35,380 nucleotides of DNA from Lingula anatina (Eukaryota > Brachiopoda > Lingulata > Lingulida > Lingulidae). Location: contig NW_019775552.1 of assembly GCF_001039355.2 (NCBI RefSeq), positions 48,484-83,863 of the forward strand. Direction: 5' to 3'. A program made the position numbers and the translations under genes. Of this stretch, positions 23,001-32,753 are shown piece after piece (within the stretch, counting starts at the first letter, position 1; each line of letters opens with the position of its first letter). Below the pieces are notes generated by a model that was not told the DNA's origin, made no database searches, and was given only the letters and a program-made list of their open reading frames with translations.

Positions 23001-26000
23001 AAAGCATCGCGCATTGTGACCGAGCGCAAGAGTCCCGATTCCATAACCCCCATATTATAGGGCGAGTTTGGACGAGTTATGGAACGCAATGCGCGATGCT
23101 TTCGAGTTACGAGGCCCAGGCGGCTTGCAGAAGACAACTGTCTCGAAGTAAACGCTTTTATGCATTTTAGTATCTTGAATGCGACAGTTGAGAGAGAAAA
23201 TTAAACGCAATGAAACCTTTCAGATTGGGACAACAGCAAGCAAATTTCAATGCTGCCACCTATTTCCCTTCATGAGTACTGTACCACTAGACCCATGGAC
23301 TTTTCAATGGCAATTCTCCGTCTATTTCTATTATATTTCTATTGTTACATTTAATACGATGGAACATTGGATATACTCATTCTTGGGATAATAATGTTGG
23401 AACCAATGAAACTCTTTCTTAAGGATAAACATTTGGCTGATTTTCTGGTGGATATTGATCTGTGTAGTCATATAGTAAATTTATAATAGTGAAGTTTTAA
23501 AACTGTTAAATTTCTACGTTGTGATTGAAAGCATACCTGTAAGAGCTTTCCTTCTAACATTAGGACTAGCCAGTGTGGCTGACGAAGTCCCAAGGTTAGG
23601 ACGAAAGCTCTTACAGGTTGCTCTCCATCACAACACAGAAATTGAACAGTCTTAAAACTTCACTATTGTGAATATTTTGCAGATTTCGAATTAAAAACAA
23701 AATGCTCTAGAGGAAGAGAAAGAGCAATGAGATTTATATTACCAGAACCAGCTTTTTAGAGTTCATATATATGGATTGCGACCAGAAGACACCCTGGGTT
23801 TCACCTCTTTACTTTCAGCATTCCTCAGCCATTTCCAAGATATGCGTATGCTTATATCGGAGAGAGGTCAGTTTTCAGGGTACTCAGGGCATGAAACCAG
23901 ATCAAAAAGATATGATCGATAGCTTATTATCGGGCTGGCCATCTATGGTTTTCCCTGTGAAGTACGCGCCTTGTTCTCTAACTGACACATAAAGCTAATG
24001 GAGATGAGCTGCTGATCGAAACAGATTTTGTAATTATCGTGTTTGAGATATTTCCGCCCTCAATTTTCATTTCAGTTCCACACAAAATCGCCTGTGCCTA
24101 CGTTTCCAAACAGTTCATTTTAGGTCGGATAATTGCCGTTTGAGGCCATTACACAAGAATATAAGTTCACATGTTTTTCACATGACGTATCTGAACAACA
24201 GAACGCTCATCAATTGCCTAAACACTCCCCCTCCCCCCCCCCCTCCCTCGTTATTTTAAGAATAATTCGATAAAGATAATATCTTTTAATGTGGTCGGTC
24301 GCCTGCAGTCACGGATGTGACTCTGTTATGAGAAAATGTGGCTCTGGGGTTGGAGAAGGGGAGGGGAGATCCTAAAACAAAGATTGTGATAATTAGGCTT
24401 AAAATCGCAGGCAAAAAGAAAACATATAGAAATTATTATGACTTTGATTGTAATCAACATGGTATCACATAGTTCATGAAAAAGTGCACTATTATTAATG
24501 ACCCTGTTCTTATTTTTAAGTTCTTGCTAATTCCGCAATATTACCTATTCACCGGAGTCTATTCTTTACTTATTTAAAGCAGTAAAAGTCGACTTCAATA
24601 AGCAATATCGGTAATCGCAAGCATTAAAAAGGCCATATGTGAAAATCACGTTCGAAATTTATGGCAAAGTCGATGAAACGCCCGATAAATTGAACATTAC
24701 GAAATAAAAGCCAAGCTTGAGCGGTTTTCTGGGAGCGTTTTAACAGACGCGAGAAAGATTTATTGAGCAAACATGCATCCTTAAGATGCAATCTTACAGG
24801 GCATTGGTTTCACCCACAGAAGATAAATTAGCCTTCATATTTGAGCAAATACGAAAACTTTAACCTGGTGGCAAACTCTAATAATTCCTTGGCGTCTTTT
24901 TCTCTGTCACAAGAATGAAATATTTGTAAATGATTAGAGCGTAGCAAGGGACGACGAGAAGCGGAATTATTTTCTGTTCATGGAAGGGGCTTATACTGGC
25001 ACTCATTCATTTACCAAAATTTAATAGTAGAATATGGTGTCATACAATATATATCATGTAGACTGGTAAAGACCAATATTCCATCTTGAAAAGGTAAATA
25101 TCGTCTTTGCAAAGTTTGGACTAGTCATGTATGCCGTGCATGTGGCATTGGTCACACTCTCCAATTGATCAGGTTGTTTTATTGAAGCATCATTTACAAA
25201 AATCGAGAATTTCGTAGTCGAAAACAACTGGAATGCCTCTGACTGCTTTAAAAGGGTACACGCACGTGTCAGTGTATTGAGAGAAGGAGGTAATATAATA
25301 AAGAGTAAGAAAGATTTAGCCGATATGTAGACCTATCCTGCACGTTTAACCAGAAACACGTGGATCTAGATAACGCGTCCAGAATTGTGAGTAAAACAGT
25401 TACCCTGAAAAACAGATCAATGGTGCATTACTTACGTCACTCTCCGTACAACTGTGAAAAACAAACCTCACAGAAATGCATTTTCAGATAAATATCTGGT
25501 CTTATGTAAAAATTGTAATATAACAGTAATCGGAGGGTGAACCGCGAAACAAGGATATGTTCACAGTCACCGTTAGATCTATTTATCTCAGGGTAACAGA
25601 CAGTGTTCTTGGAGGTTGAGGTCGTTGTCCCTTGTTCAGCTTGTTCCTGGAGGAGAGATCAAACCAGGTAGCACGCCGATTTGTGTTGAAGTAGAAATAC
25701 GTACCAGGAACAGGATATGATAACGTTACTTTTATGTGTAAACTACAGGTGATGTATATCTACATATTGGTTGTGGGGTAGGCTACATACACTAGGATAA
25801 CACGGCTGCAACGTATATTTCCTCTTTTTATTTTGATGTTCTGTTTTGTTTTTTTTCCCTCTGGTATGGTACATTAAATAGCTCTTTACACACCCATAGT
25901 AAAATGAGACCCGTTTTCTAGCCAAGCAGCACTGGATTTTATTCCGATTTTATGCAATTATCATTATCACGTGAATGCGACTAAAGAAAAATAAGATTTA

Positions 26001-29000
26001 TCTCCTAATCATTTCATTTTACTCTTTAATGGGCCGTGTATCAAAAGTTACAAGTCATCAATCGTCTAAGTTTTTTCTTTAGTCGCATTAGCTATCTAGG
26101 TAGACAGCCTGTATCCATAAACTCAAAATATCCAATTTAAACTCATATGTCACACGTGCAAGTCTGGTTGATTTGTACATGTAGGTATCCCTTTTGGCGC
26201 ACCAATACTCTCATTATGATACATAACGATTTCCCTTGGAAGGTAACAACTGAAACCATGTGTCAGCATTGCAAATTGGCAACACATGTTAAAAATGAAA
26301 ACACACAAATTAATTAACCAAATCATTTTCTTAAAGATAAGAAGTCTTCACTATGCGGTGCGTACTTTCTCTTGATAATGGGTTAAGGTTATTGTGGGTG
26401 AAGTTTTTTTTTGCGAGCCTGCTGACAACTTAATTATCAGTGCACCTGTTTATCAAATTCTGATGCTAAAGGCTCATTCCCAAAGAAACTATCGTTCTAC
26501 GTAGATCGTTCCAACTCCGAGGGGACTCTCGCTGAGTGCAATCAGATTAACACGCCTCCTCTTGTTTCCAACGTGCTCGTTTAATCGCCAGATTTTCTTT
26601 ATTAATTCTACTCAACGCCAGAAGGAGGCGTGTTTATCTGTTAATCTTATTGCATTCAGCGAGAGTCCTCACGGAGTTGGGTCGATCTATCTAGTAGATA
26701 GTGTCATTGTGAACGCACACTTAGTTGCATTTAAGCCACGTGGGGTCAATGTTGACTCTCAAGGCGTCTGGCCACCAGCTCAACGCCCTGGCCGCCTGAT
26801 ACTAAGTAACCTCACTCCGACATTAAATAAAGCGCAAGGGATACAGACAAACCGTTTACTTCCGGGATTCAATTTAAAACCCGTTTTAGTTAGACCGATG
26901 GTGGGCCCAGCCTATGTGACACAAATTTCTTCCTACTGAGTTTAAGACAATTGGCCTGTAAAGCAAATTAGTACGGATAAATAAAATAATTACAGCAGTC
27001 TTTATAACATATAAATTTGACGGTATAGAAAGGTCGCTTGCTAGTTCCTCGACTATTACTAAGACAGTCCGACAACCTGAAAGTTCAGATATCGATGCCG
27101 ATCAGTTGAACATAAGTCACTGACTATATAATACATTCAATAGCCTTAATAGTTTACATATGCTGAACTACGTGTTTACTTTAAGAGGCCAGCTGGTGCT
27201 CCATCAAAACACTAACTGACAATATGTAAACTGTAGTTTGGGGTGATATGATCCGAAAATCATCCGTATACACTTAAGACTGAGTGTTATTCTGCACTTT
27301 ACCTTGCCAGTACCTACGTTAACACAGTCACCGTGCCCTCGTAGCCAATTAGATAAGTGCACAAAAATTTATTTAGGGAAACTCTTTTAGGTTACGTTCA
27401 TCAACAGAACATACATCAAGAAGGGGGCGACAGAGGGGTTACTTGTACCCCAGGTTCTTAAGATTATCTTAGGCCGCATTCGCAAAAGCAGACTAACTAG
27501 TCCGCGGATCAAATATGGCGATCCACTTAAAAGTTTACCGTCTAATCCCCTATTAGACACTGAATAAGTTCCCCGTAAGGATTACGCAACAAGTATTCAA
27601 GTGAGTCGGCCATATTTGTTCCGCGGACTAGTTAGTCCGCTGTTGTGAATGTGGCCTAAGACTTATAAGATGCTGGCATATGCTGAGCAAAGAGCCCAAA
27701 GAGCACGTGGAATGTTTGACCATTCATGTTGATCTGCCCTGACCACCTATAGCTGAAACCTGTAGTAGCTAAAACCCTAGATCCGCAAACTTTGACATTG
27801 TCAGGCTTTTTTTTTTCAATATATGCAATCTTTTCAATTGATAACAGTTAACAATTTGTTGTGGTACATTGTACAAAGTACCTGTAGGCTAGGATCCAAA
27901 ATATTTAATATTGGATCCTAGTTGTAGGTAGAGAAACCATGATAGTTAAAAGTAAATTAACTAAATTACGGCGATTCACATAATCTTAATTTAGATGTAC
28001 ATGTAATGCTCATGTGGTCTCAATTTCAAAGATGCATAAAGAGAGATTTAGCATATATTTGTATTAAATTATGAATACTCTCCACACAACATTGGGAATT
28101 ACGTATTTCTTTTGTTTGCCCAGCTAACCAGGGGCAACAATAGGGATCTTCCCAACTTCAAGTTCTCGGTGTAACCTGGTACTGTTAGTACAGCGGATTT
28201 CTCAGCCCGCGGACAACAGTTAACACATGTTCTCACTACTTTATAGGTCATGGAGACCGCAGTGACGCGTTAAATGCATCACAGATAATAGTAACAATCT
28301 AAGTATAAATACTATTTCATTTGCATTTGAGGTATATCTTTTCAAATGTGACTGGCATCCACCGTGAAAACACGTATATGAATAATTACTTTTACCAAAC
28401 AGTTGTAATTACAAAAATATCTGAAACAAATTAAAAGAAAATCTTAAAAGAAATGCGTATCTAGACAAGTGCAATACCGCCCTTGCCTTTGAGAGGGTTA
28501 AGTGTTGTGAGGATCGGGTCGTCGGCGTAATGGACATGACAGGGACGGGGGTGGGGAGTGGGAGTGTGTGGGGGGGGGGGGGGGAGATTAAAAGGGAATA
28601 GGGGACCGATCTTACTCTGCACTGCATATCTGCCACGCCATTTAACTAAGATTTGTGCCAAAAGAGACCCAAATCTCTGACACAGATATATACGTTTCCT
28701 AATGATAATATGATAGGAAAGATAATACGCCTGTCCATTATTCCTATGAGCGATGGCTATTTAAAACGCATGTCATTTTCGCAATTATTCAATTATAAAG
28801 AAGAAATGTATTCTTCTCTTATAATGAGAATATGACAAGGGAATGCAATATCAACCACATCATGTCTGTCAAATCATGGTTGTATAAAACACAAAAGAGA
28901 CAGAAGAATCACGGGATTACAAGGCACCGATCCGGGTCTTATCGGCCCATTATTTTCTAGATTCTAGTGTATGCTATAGCTACGACCTGTTTTTAGGATA

Positions 29001-30443
29001 GTTGTGACGACTGGTTTAATCGCTATATATATTAAATATTACATCTGATCATTGGCGGTAGATCTGTACTGTTGTCGATCAGCTCACCTATATAAGCATA
29101 CATGTATTCTATCAGTCTCTTACACTTTTAGTCGATCATCTCCACCGGTTTATCACATCCCAAGGCTTAAATTTTACGTCCTGTTTCGCATTAAAAATTG
29201 TATCCCGAAAATTGGTGTAATTTTCTGTAACAATATTTTTGTCTGCTTTGCCACAAGATAAATTGGTGGTAGTCCAATTGACTGAAATACCGTGCTTGTT
29301 TTATAACAGGAAATACCTGGCGAATGTTCCAGACAAATACTTTACGTAATAAACTGGACTGCGATGAATTTATCATGTACATAAAAGTTGAGCAAGCTAA
29401 GTTTGGGTTTAAAAGTTTAAATCAATTTTGGGGCTATAGCCTTTTTTGTGAAACCCACCCCTGGCCAGAAGAATTCTTTCAGCTATCACAACACTTCCCA
29501 TTCAAAAAAGACCCCCAGTTTGGTTGACCTAAACCGATATCTGTCTGACTTAACGTGAAGATACATTAATCACATCCTCGTAGGGTCTGTGCGTGTTACC
29601 CCAAATAACACCAATAGGTCCTTGTCGTCTTTTCTGCCCACTGGGGCAATTAAAATGTTTAGAAATGTTAACTGTAGCTGCCTTCAAATCAGAACTATCT
29701 TAGATACGTAGATAGATGGTTCGCATGAAGGAAGTCGTCAAAAATACCGCGTTTCCCACTGTGTTACCTGGTTGTCATGTGAAGGGAGTCGGTCTACAGT
29801 TGTCTTGTCTAAACCCAGTTTTTCGTCTCTGAGCTTTAATCATTTACGAGGATCTTCAATCTCCGACATATCAATAAATGTAAAGTTTATACTTAATAAT
29901 AGAGAAACCACAAGGTCTCTATCGTGCAGACAACAAGACCCATGCTTGTGGACCATATGCAACAAATGTGAATTAATTCAATAAAGCGTTCGCACCTGAC
30001 CCACTGCCATCTAGAATAAAATGAAGAAAAAAATCCTCACCTGCAGTCGCCATCATGAATATAGGGGTGGTCGAGTAGGCTGACGAGGGCACTACATTCT
30101 TCGCCTTGTCAAGAAGGGGTCTCAAGTGATCCCCGATATCTCCCAGTCGGTCAGCAAACTCGCTTATCCCTGGGCGAACTTTCAAATTGTCAATGTAAGT
30201 GATATCTGGGGGGAGCTTGGAGAGATCGGACCGTTCGGCCCAACGGTATATACGCACTCGTGTCCCCGTGCTTCCAGCGTCTAGGACAAGTCCGTACTCC
30301 TCCCCCGCCCCTGCTGCAGAGCCAACGCTCAGGGCAGCGGTGACCAGTAGTGACAGTAGCAAGTGAACTCTCCCAAGGGCGTCAACCTCGTTCCAAATCT
30401 TCCCCAGCCGCCGGGACGACGCAGCCGCTGCTAATGGCAACAT
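16890..30443 (-). CDS. Ectonucleoside triphosphate diphosphohydrolase (E-NTPDase, GDA1/CD39 apyrase family), six coding exons, complete
   Basis: Joined minus-strand exons: 30443-30041, 22697-22511, 21646-21396, 19594-19296, 17554-17392, 17059-16890. They total 1473 bp, 490 codons plus TGA, with GT-AG introns in phases 1, 2, 1, 0, 1. Visible in order: a hydrophobic segment at about residues 26-46; ACR1 DAGSTGTR at 55-62; KVRPGISEF at 88-96; ACR2 ATAGLRL at 132-138; ACR3 from A170 to L189 with the SGEEEG core that holds the catalytic glutamate; ACR4 TMEMGGASMQIAF at 205-217; IYQPKV at 332-337; GWPMGAM at 435-441, matching the family's W-x-L-G block; and a hydrophobic tail at about 471-485. Sequons at N157, N285, N302, N362 and N387 suggest the domain faces the lumen or cell exterior. 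The family hydrolyses nucleoside tri- and diphosphates to monophosphates with Ca2+ or Mg2+, ending purinergic signals at the cell surface or serving glycosylation in the Golgi. Length is normal for the family. The exact subtype is not resolved: two end membrane segments suggest types 1-3/8 or 4/7 rather than 5/6. The canonical ACR4 Asp is Glu here (E207). Confidence 0.93.
17392..17554 (-). CDS. E-NTPDase exon 5
   Basis: A 163-bp exon after the acceptor CCTTTTTCAG, ending at a GTAATT donor. It codes residues 381-434 and the first base of Gly435. FCLEGLYFSMLLEESFGF at 399-416 matches the conserved Cys-x-x-x-x-Tyr helix of the apyrase C-lobe. N387 (NMT) is a further sequon. Incoming phase 0 and outgoing phase 1 fit the neighbouring exons exactly. 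Confidence 0.9.
17555..19295 (-). other. E-NTPDase intron 4 (1.7 kb)
   Basis: Bounded by a GTAAAG donor and a CCTTTTTCAG acceptor. It contains the large palindrome at 18849-19051 close to the donor. The unit AAAATCCTGAAAA is repeated at about 17611 and 17671. Nothing else is recognisable. Confidence 0.8.
18849..19051. mobile_element. Near-perfect foldback element (MITE-like), 203 bp
   Basis: The two halves are inverted copies. ATCGAGAAGAGCCGAGGTCT starts the left arm and its reverse complement ends the right arm. About the first 70 bases of each arm differ at only two or three positions, and weaker pairing continues almost to the centre. It has no coding capacity. It lies in NTPDase intron 4 about 245 bp past the exon 4 donor. 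The high arm identity suggests recent insertion. I see no clear target-site duplication. Confidence 0.8.
19296..19594 (-). CDS. E-NTPDase exon 4: C-lobe core with glycosylation sites
   Basis: A 299-bp exon between a TTTTTAG acceptor and a GTAAAG donor. It codes residues 281-380. It holds the GSGNGTAC segment (299-306), matching the family's G-[TS]-G plus Cys block, a cysteine pair at 322 and 327, and IYQPKV followed by FYAIAAF, matching the family pattern of a QP block followed by an aromatic-rich strand. Sequons fall at N285, N302 and N362. The exon ends between codons (phase 0). Confidence 0.92.
19758..19782. repeat. A-rich run in intron 3
   Basis: Runs of A broken by one C. On the transcribed strand this is a T-rich tract about 165 bases before the exon 4 acceptor. 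Confidence 0.9.
20570..20831. mobile_element. TTAA-flanked inverted-repeat element, 262 bp
   Basis: The element is bounded by TTAACGACTCCCAG on the left and CTGGGGTCGTTAA on the right, so TTAA sits at both ends. An inner inverted repeat of about 33 bases (AAATTAGTTGCCACAAG... then CCCAGCGTTTGATAAC) reinforces the pairing. TTAA target duplications are typical of piggyBac and Kolobok-type DNA transposons, so this is probably a non-autonomous derivative of one of these. It lies in NTPDase intron 3. Confidence 0.72.
21032..21264. mobile_element. Foldback element of the CTAAG family, copy 1
   Basis: The right end, read inward, is CTAAGGGTGCATTCCCAGAG. The left end is a diverged CTAAGACCCCCTTCCCATAG. 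Both continue into TTTAGATCGATC. The part at about 21178-21220 (GCAATTTAGCG, GGGAGTTAGGTCGATCTA) matches the right arm of the element at 26466-26724, so the two are relatives. No coding capacity. It ends about 130 bp from the exon 3 donor. Confidence 0.65.
21396..21646 (-). CDS. E-NTPDase exon 3: ACR4 and YTHSYL block
   Basis: A 251-bp exon after the acceptor TTCTCTTTCAG, ending at a GTAACA donor. It codes Ser197 (last base) through the first base of Gly281. It carries ACR4 (TMEMGGASMQIAF, 205-217) and the family's YTHSYLYYG segment at 242-250. The codon at 207 is GAG, where the family normally has Asp. The open frame extends upstream of 21646 only because intron 2 happens to lack stops; that part is AT-rich and shows no similarity to the family. 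Confidence 0.93.
22511..22697 (-). CDS. E-NTPDase exon 2: end of ACR2, ACR3
   Basis: A 187-bp exon between a pyrimidine-rich acceptor (CTCTTACAG) and a GTAAGA donor. It codes residues 135-196 and the first two bases of Ser197. It completes ACR2 (GLRLID) and carries ACR3: ARILSGEEEG then FTWISANYL. The Glu pair at 177-178 includes the expected general base for nucleotide hydrolysis. One sequon (NKT) lies at 157. Open frames on the plus strand across this exon are antisense shadows. Confidence 0.93.
22986..23117. mobile_element. MITE-like element with 31-bp terminal inverted repeats, 132 bp
   Basis: The left end GGGCCCCGTAACACGAAAGC continues as ATCGCGCATTG. The right end is its reverse complement with two mismatches over 31 bases. 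A second inner inverted pair, CCATAAC and GTTATGG, lies between. CpG-rich, no coding capacity, in NTPDase intron 1 about 290 bp upstream of exon 2 in the sense of transcription. Confidence 0.72.
23485..23667. mobile_element. Inverted-repeat element, 183 bp
   Basis: The left arm begins ATAGTGAAGTTTTAAAACTG and the right arm is its imperfect reverse complement, ending in CTTCACTAT. Pairing continues through TTGTGAT, CCTGTAAGAGCTTTC and TAGGAC for about 85 bases with scattered mismatches, leaving a central loop around AGCCAGTGTGGCTGAC. No coding capacity. Confidence 0.72.
24226..24248. repeat. C-rich run
   Basis: Nearly pure C with three T interruptions. Confidence 0.9.
25974..26089. mobile_element. 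Short element with 18-bp terminal inverted repeats, 116 bp
   Basis: AATGCGACTAAAGAAAAA at the left is matched by its exact reverse complement at the right end. The interior is AT-rich without further pairing that I could follow. It looks like a small MITE. No target duplication is clear. Confidence 0.55.
26466..26724. mobile_element. Foldback element of the CTAAG family, copy 2
   Basis: The left end is CTAAAGGCTCATTCCCA. The right end, read inward, is CTAAGTGTGCGTTCACAATG. The arms stay alignable for more than 80 bases, through AACTCCG, GGACTCTCGCTGA and GATTAACA to an ACACGCCTCCT block. It lies in NTPDase intron 1. The plus-strand open frame crossing it (26562-26939) is incidental. Confidence 0.75.
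27468..27660. mobile_element. MITE-like element with terminal inverted repeats of about 58 bp, 193 bp
   Basis: The left end CTTAGGCCGCATTCGCAA and the right end GTGGCCTAAG are inverted copies. The arms continue through GACTAACTAGTCCGCGGA and CAAATATGGC with few mismatches. The unpaired centre is about 75 bases. It lies in NTPDase intron 1. The terminal CTTAGG/CCTAAG may include a short target duplication, which I cannot delimit. Confidence 0.75.
27889..27921. repeat. 33-bp palindrome
   Basis: CTAGGATCCAA and TTGGATCCTAG are exact inverted copies around an AT-only centre (AATATTTAATA). This could extrude as a hairpin. It lies in NTPDase intron 1. Confidence 0.6.
28570..28584. repeat. Poly-G run in a GT/G-rich tract
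   Basis: 15 G preceded by GGGAGTGTGTG. It produces spurious proline-rich minus-strand frames. Confidence 0.93.
30041..30443 (-). CDS. E-NTPDase exon 1: start codon, signal anchor, ACR1
   Basis: Codes residues 1-134 plus the first base of Gly135. The ATG at 30443-30441 opens an Ala-rich N-terminus with a basic RR pair at 11-12, then a leucine-rich hydrophobic stretch (about 26-46) that could be a signal peptide or signal anchor. ACR1, the phosphate-binding loop, follows at 55-62. The exon ends inside ACR2 (MATA-G) at a GTGAGG donor. It and its flanks are clearly richer in G+C than the rest of the window, as expected for a 5' exon. Only 403 bp of the longer open frame are used; past 30041 the frame runs into intron. 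Confidence 0.92.
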
Positions 30444-31301
30444 TCTGCGATCACCGCTACCTGAAGTGAGAGGGAGAGAGACGTCCGCGTTAATAACACA
30501 GCAGTGGTCTGTAACTGGGGCCTAGTATGTCAGTTTACTAACTAGTGTAAACAACGTTAGTGCACGGACGATCTGTAGAATGCTCACACCTGGAAAAGCT
30601 GGTCATTCGGTTAATTCTATATGATGTCACCAGTGTCTGTATTGTAGTGGCCCTTGCGTCCCCTGCCCAGTGGAAGGTCACCTCAATTAATTAAATCCAG
30701 GTGGGTTACTTGCACACAGTTGCATGACCGGTATTTGACGGGTCACTGCAAACGACAGTCACTGTCAAAAGGAATGATATTGAACCTCGAAATGTTTGCA
30801 AATGTTTACCCACCTCAAAGCCGTGGAATGTGCAGGTGATCTCCCGGCGGTTAACAGAGTATATTAAGTCCTCGGAAGTTTCGATATCGCCAGATTTGAT
30901 TAATTTGATGAACCAATTGACTGCAAAACACATGCGCCAGTGACTTACGCGAGATTGATAAGACTTTCACAAAGCCAACGGGTCACGATCTTCGTGATTG
31001 CTGATGGTGAGGCATACCCGCGCGCAGAGCAACAAGCGATGTTTGTCTGGCGTCGTGGTTAAATACAGAGAACCGTGAGGTTTTAGCGATCGCTGATACT
31101 TTTATGTATCACGAAGCACTTGACTGTGACTGTAAATAACTTGGTCTTGCGGGGCATTGAATATGCATGAATTACAGGTATAAACTGAGCCGATCAAAGT
31201 GTAGTAATTTGATGCATGACTGTCTCTCTACAACAAAAAAGATAAAAAGATAATAATGTGAAGTAATATGACAAGCCAGTTTTTTCGTCACAGCTGTTTG
31301 C

Positions 31302-31351
31302 GTGTGTGTGTGTGTGTGGGGGGGGGTGCGTGCGTGCGTGCATGCGCATGT
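31302..31351. repeat. Compound (GT)n, G-run and (TGCG)n tract
   Basis: GT repeats, then nine G, then TGCG and related alternating purine-pyrimidine units. This type of sequence is prone to Z-DNA. It lies about 0.9 kb upstream of the NTPDase start codon. Confidence 0.9.
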
Positions 31352-32453
31352 GTTTGTGCGTGAACTTGTGTATAGTCTAACTAAGATAACTCAATGCTCG
31401 CTGTCACGATTTTTAACCACTTCTGTAATGTTGACTTCATAAAAAACGAACTCATTCCGAAATAAGACACGCCACCCACTTAAAGCACTGAAAACACGCA
31501 CAAGACTTGAGTGATAAAACAAACTTTACATTGTTAAAAAAAATTAACGGGTCACAGGTGCCGTATTGATTGTCAACACCATCGTGAAATACGTTGAAAA
31601 TGTAACTCAATTTGTGTGCAGTCTATCCCACCTGAAATATCATGGGTGAATAAATTAAAATCACGAGGGAAACTCTAGAGGAATCTCTTTTTATCCAATT
31701 CAAATTACTCATACATCTAATGTGAAATGTGACGATCTCATATCAAATTAAATCAACTAACCTTAGTAAAATCCTGGATTCGCCAGTGACATAACACAAA
31801 AACTTAGAGCCTTAAATTTAAGACATTTTTATGTAAAATAAAATCTGCCTACTCGGAAACCTTTGCTTTGCTGTTTCAGCCCTCCGCTTTAATGAAACAA
31901 AGAATTAGCCCATTGTCCTTATTCCATATGAAAAAGAAGAAAAAAAAGTGTCCAATAATGTCCACATATCCCAAAGCCTTTATTCACTCGAACGGATAGA
32001 AGTAATTATAGACCGCAATCATCACTTTTGGCAAGTAAAACCAAAGTCCTATTGAGCTATGTATGTTTTCACTACATTACACACGTCGTACTCATATTTC
32101 ATATGATAATCCATATTATAGTGTTGACTCGTCCCTACATGAGTGTCAAATGACGTCTTATGTGTCTTTATATAATTTATGATGCCATAGATTGCTGTGC
32201 GTGTTGCTAGCCTGGATTAAACATGCAGATCTATATATACTACCCTTTACTACACTGACCACAGGAATCGCTAATAGTCTCCTACAAATAAGACCAATGG
32301 ATCAATCTCTCATTCTAATTTGTATATTGTACTATAGTGTAGCTTATCAGAGGGTATCGCTCTATCAGGGCCACAGAGAGATTTTTCACTACACATTCAC
32401 AGATATTTTTTCTGGCTAACTCTGTGGACATTCCTGTACTGTGATAATTTTTG

Positions 32454-32482
32454 GATATATATATATATATATTTTTTTTTTT
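32454..32482. repeat. (AT)n followed by poly-T
   Basis: About nine AT units then 11 T. Confidence 0.93.
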
Positions 32483-32753
32483 GCAAAGGATTTTAGAAAT
32501 GACGCTATATATCACACAGTTGGCCTTTGAGAGAGTCAGCCGAGTGTGAGACAGATCTAGGATATTTGAAAATGCTGTCTGTGTTGTGGGAGAGGAAAGG
32601 GGGAGGGTGAGAGGGGGTGCACAGGGGTAAAAAAAAAAACTTTTGACTAGTTTAGCTTGGTACATCTTCTTTCACAAGAAACAGATCACCTAGACAGCAT
32701 GTACGTGTTTTTAATCAGTTCACCCCAGTAAAGGCAACGGGGTCCATGTTGCG

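Larger units (their letters stand above)
22698..30040 (-). other. E-NTPDase intron 1 (7.3 kb)
   Basis: Bounded by the GTGAGG donor of exon 1 and the CTCTTACAG acceptor of exon 2. It holds five foldback or inverted-repeat elements (listed separately), a C-rich run near 24226, a G run near 28570 and a perfect short palindrome at 27889-27921. No further coding exon is expected: the phase and the protein (ACR2 split at Gly135) join directly across it. Confidence 0.8.

Noticed and set aside
26562-26939. 125-codon plus-strand open frame
   Set aside because: It starts inside a foldback element and shows no domain.
28409-28661. Proline-rich minus-strand frames
   Set aside because: The prolines come from the G-run and GT-rich tract; two frames overlap and neither has a domain.
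32315-32665. 116-codon minus-strand open frame
   Set aside because: It spans AT and T-run simple sequence and has no family resemblance.
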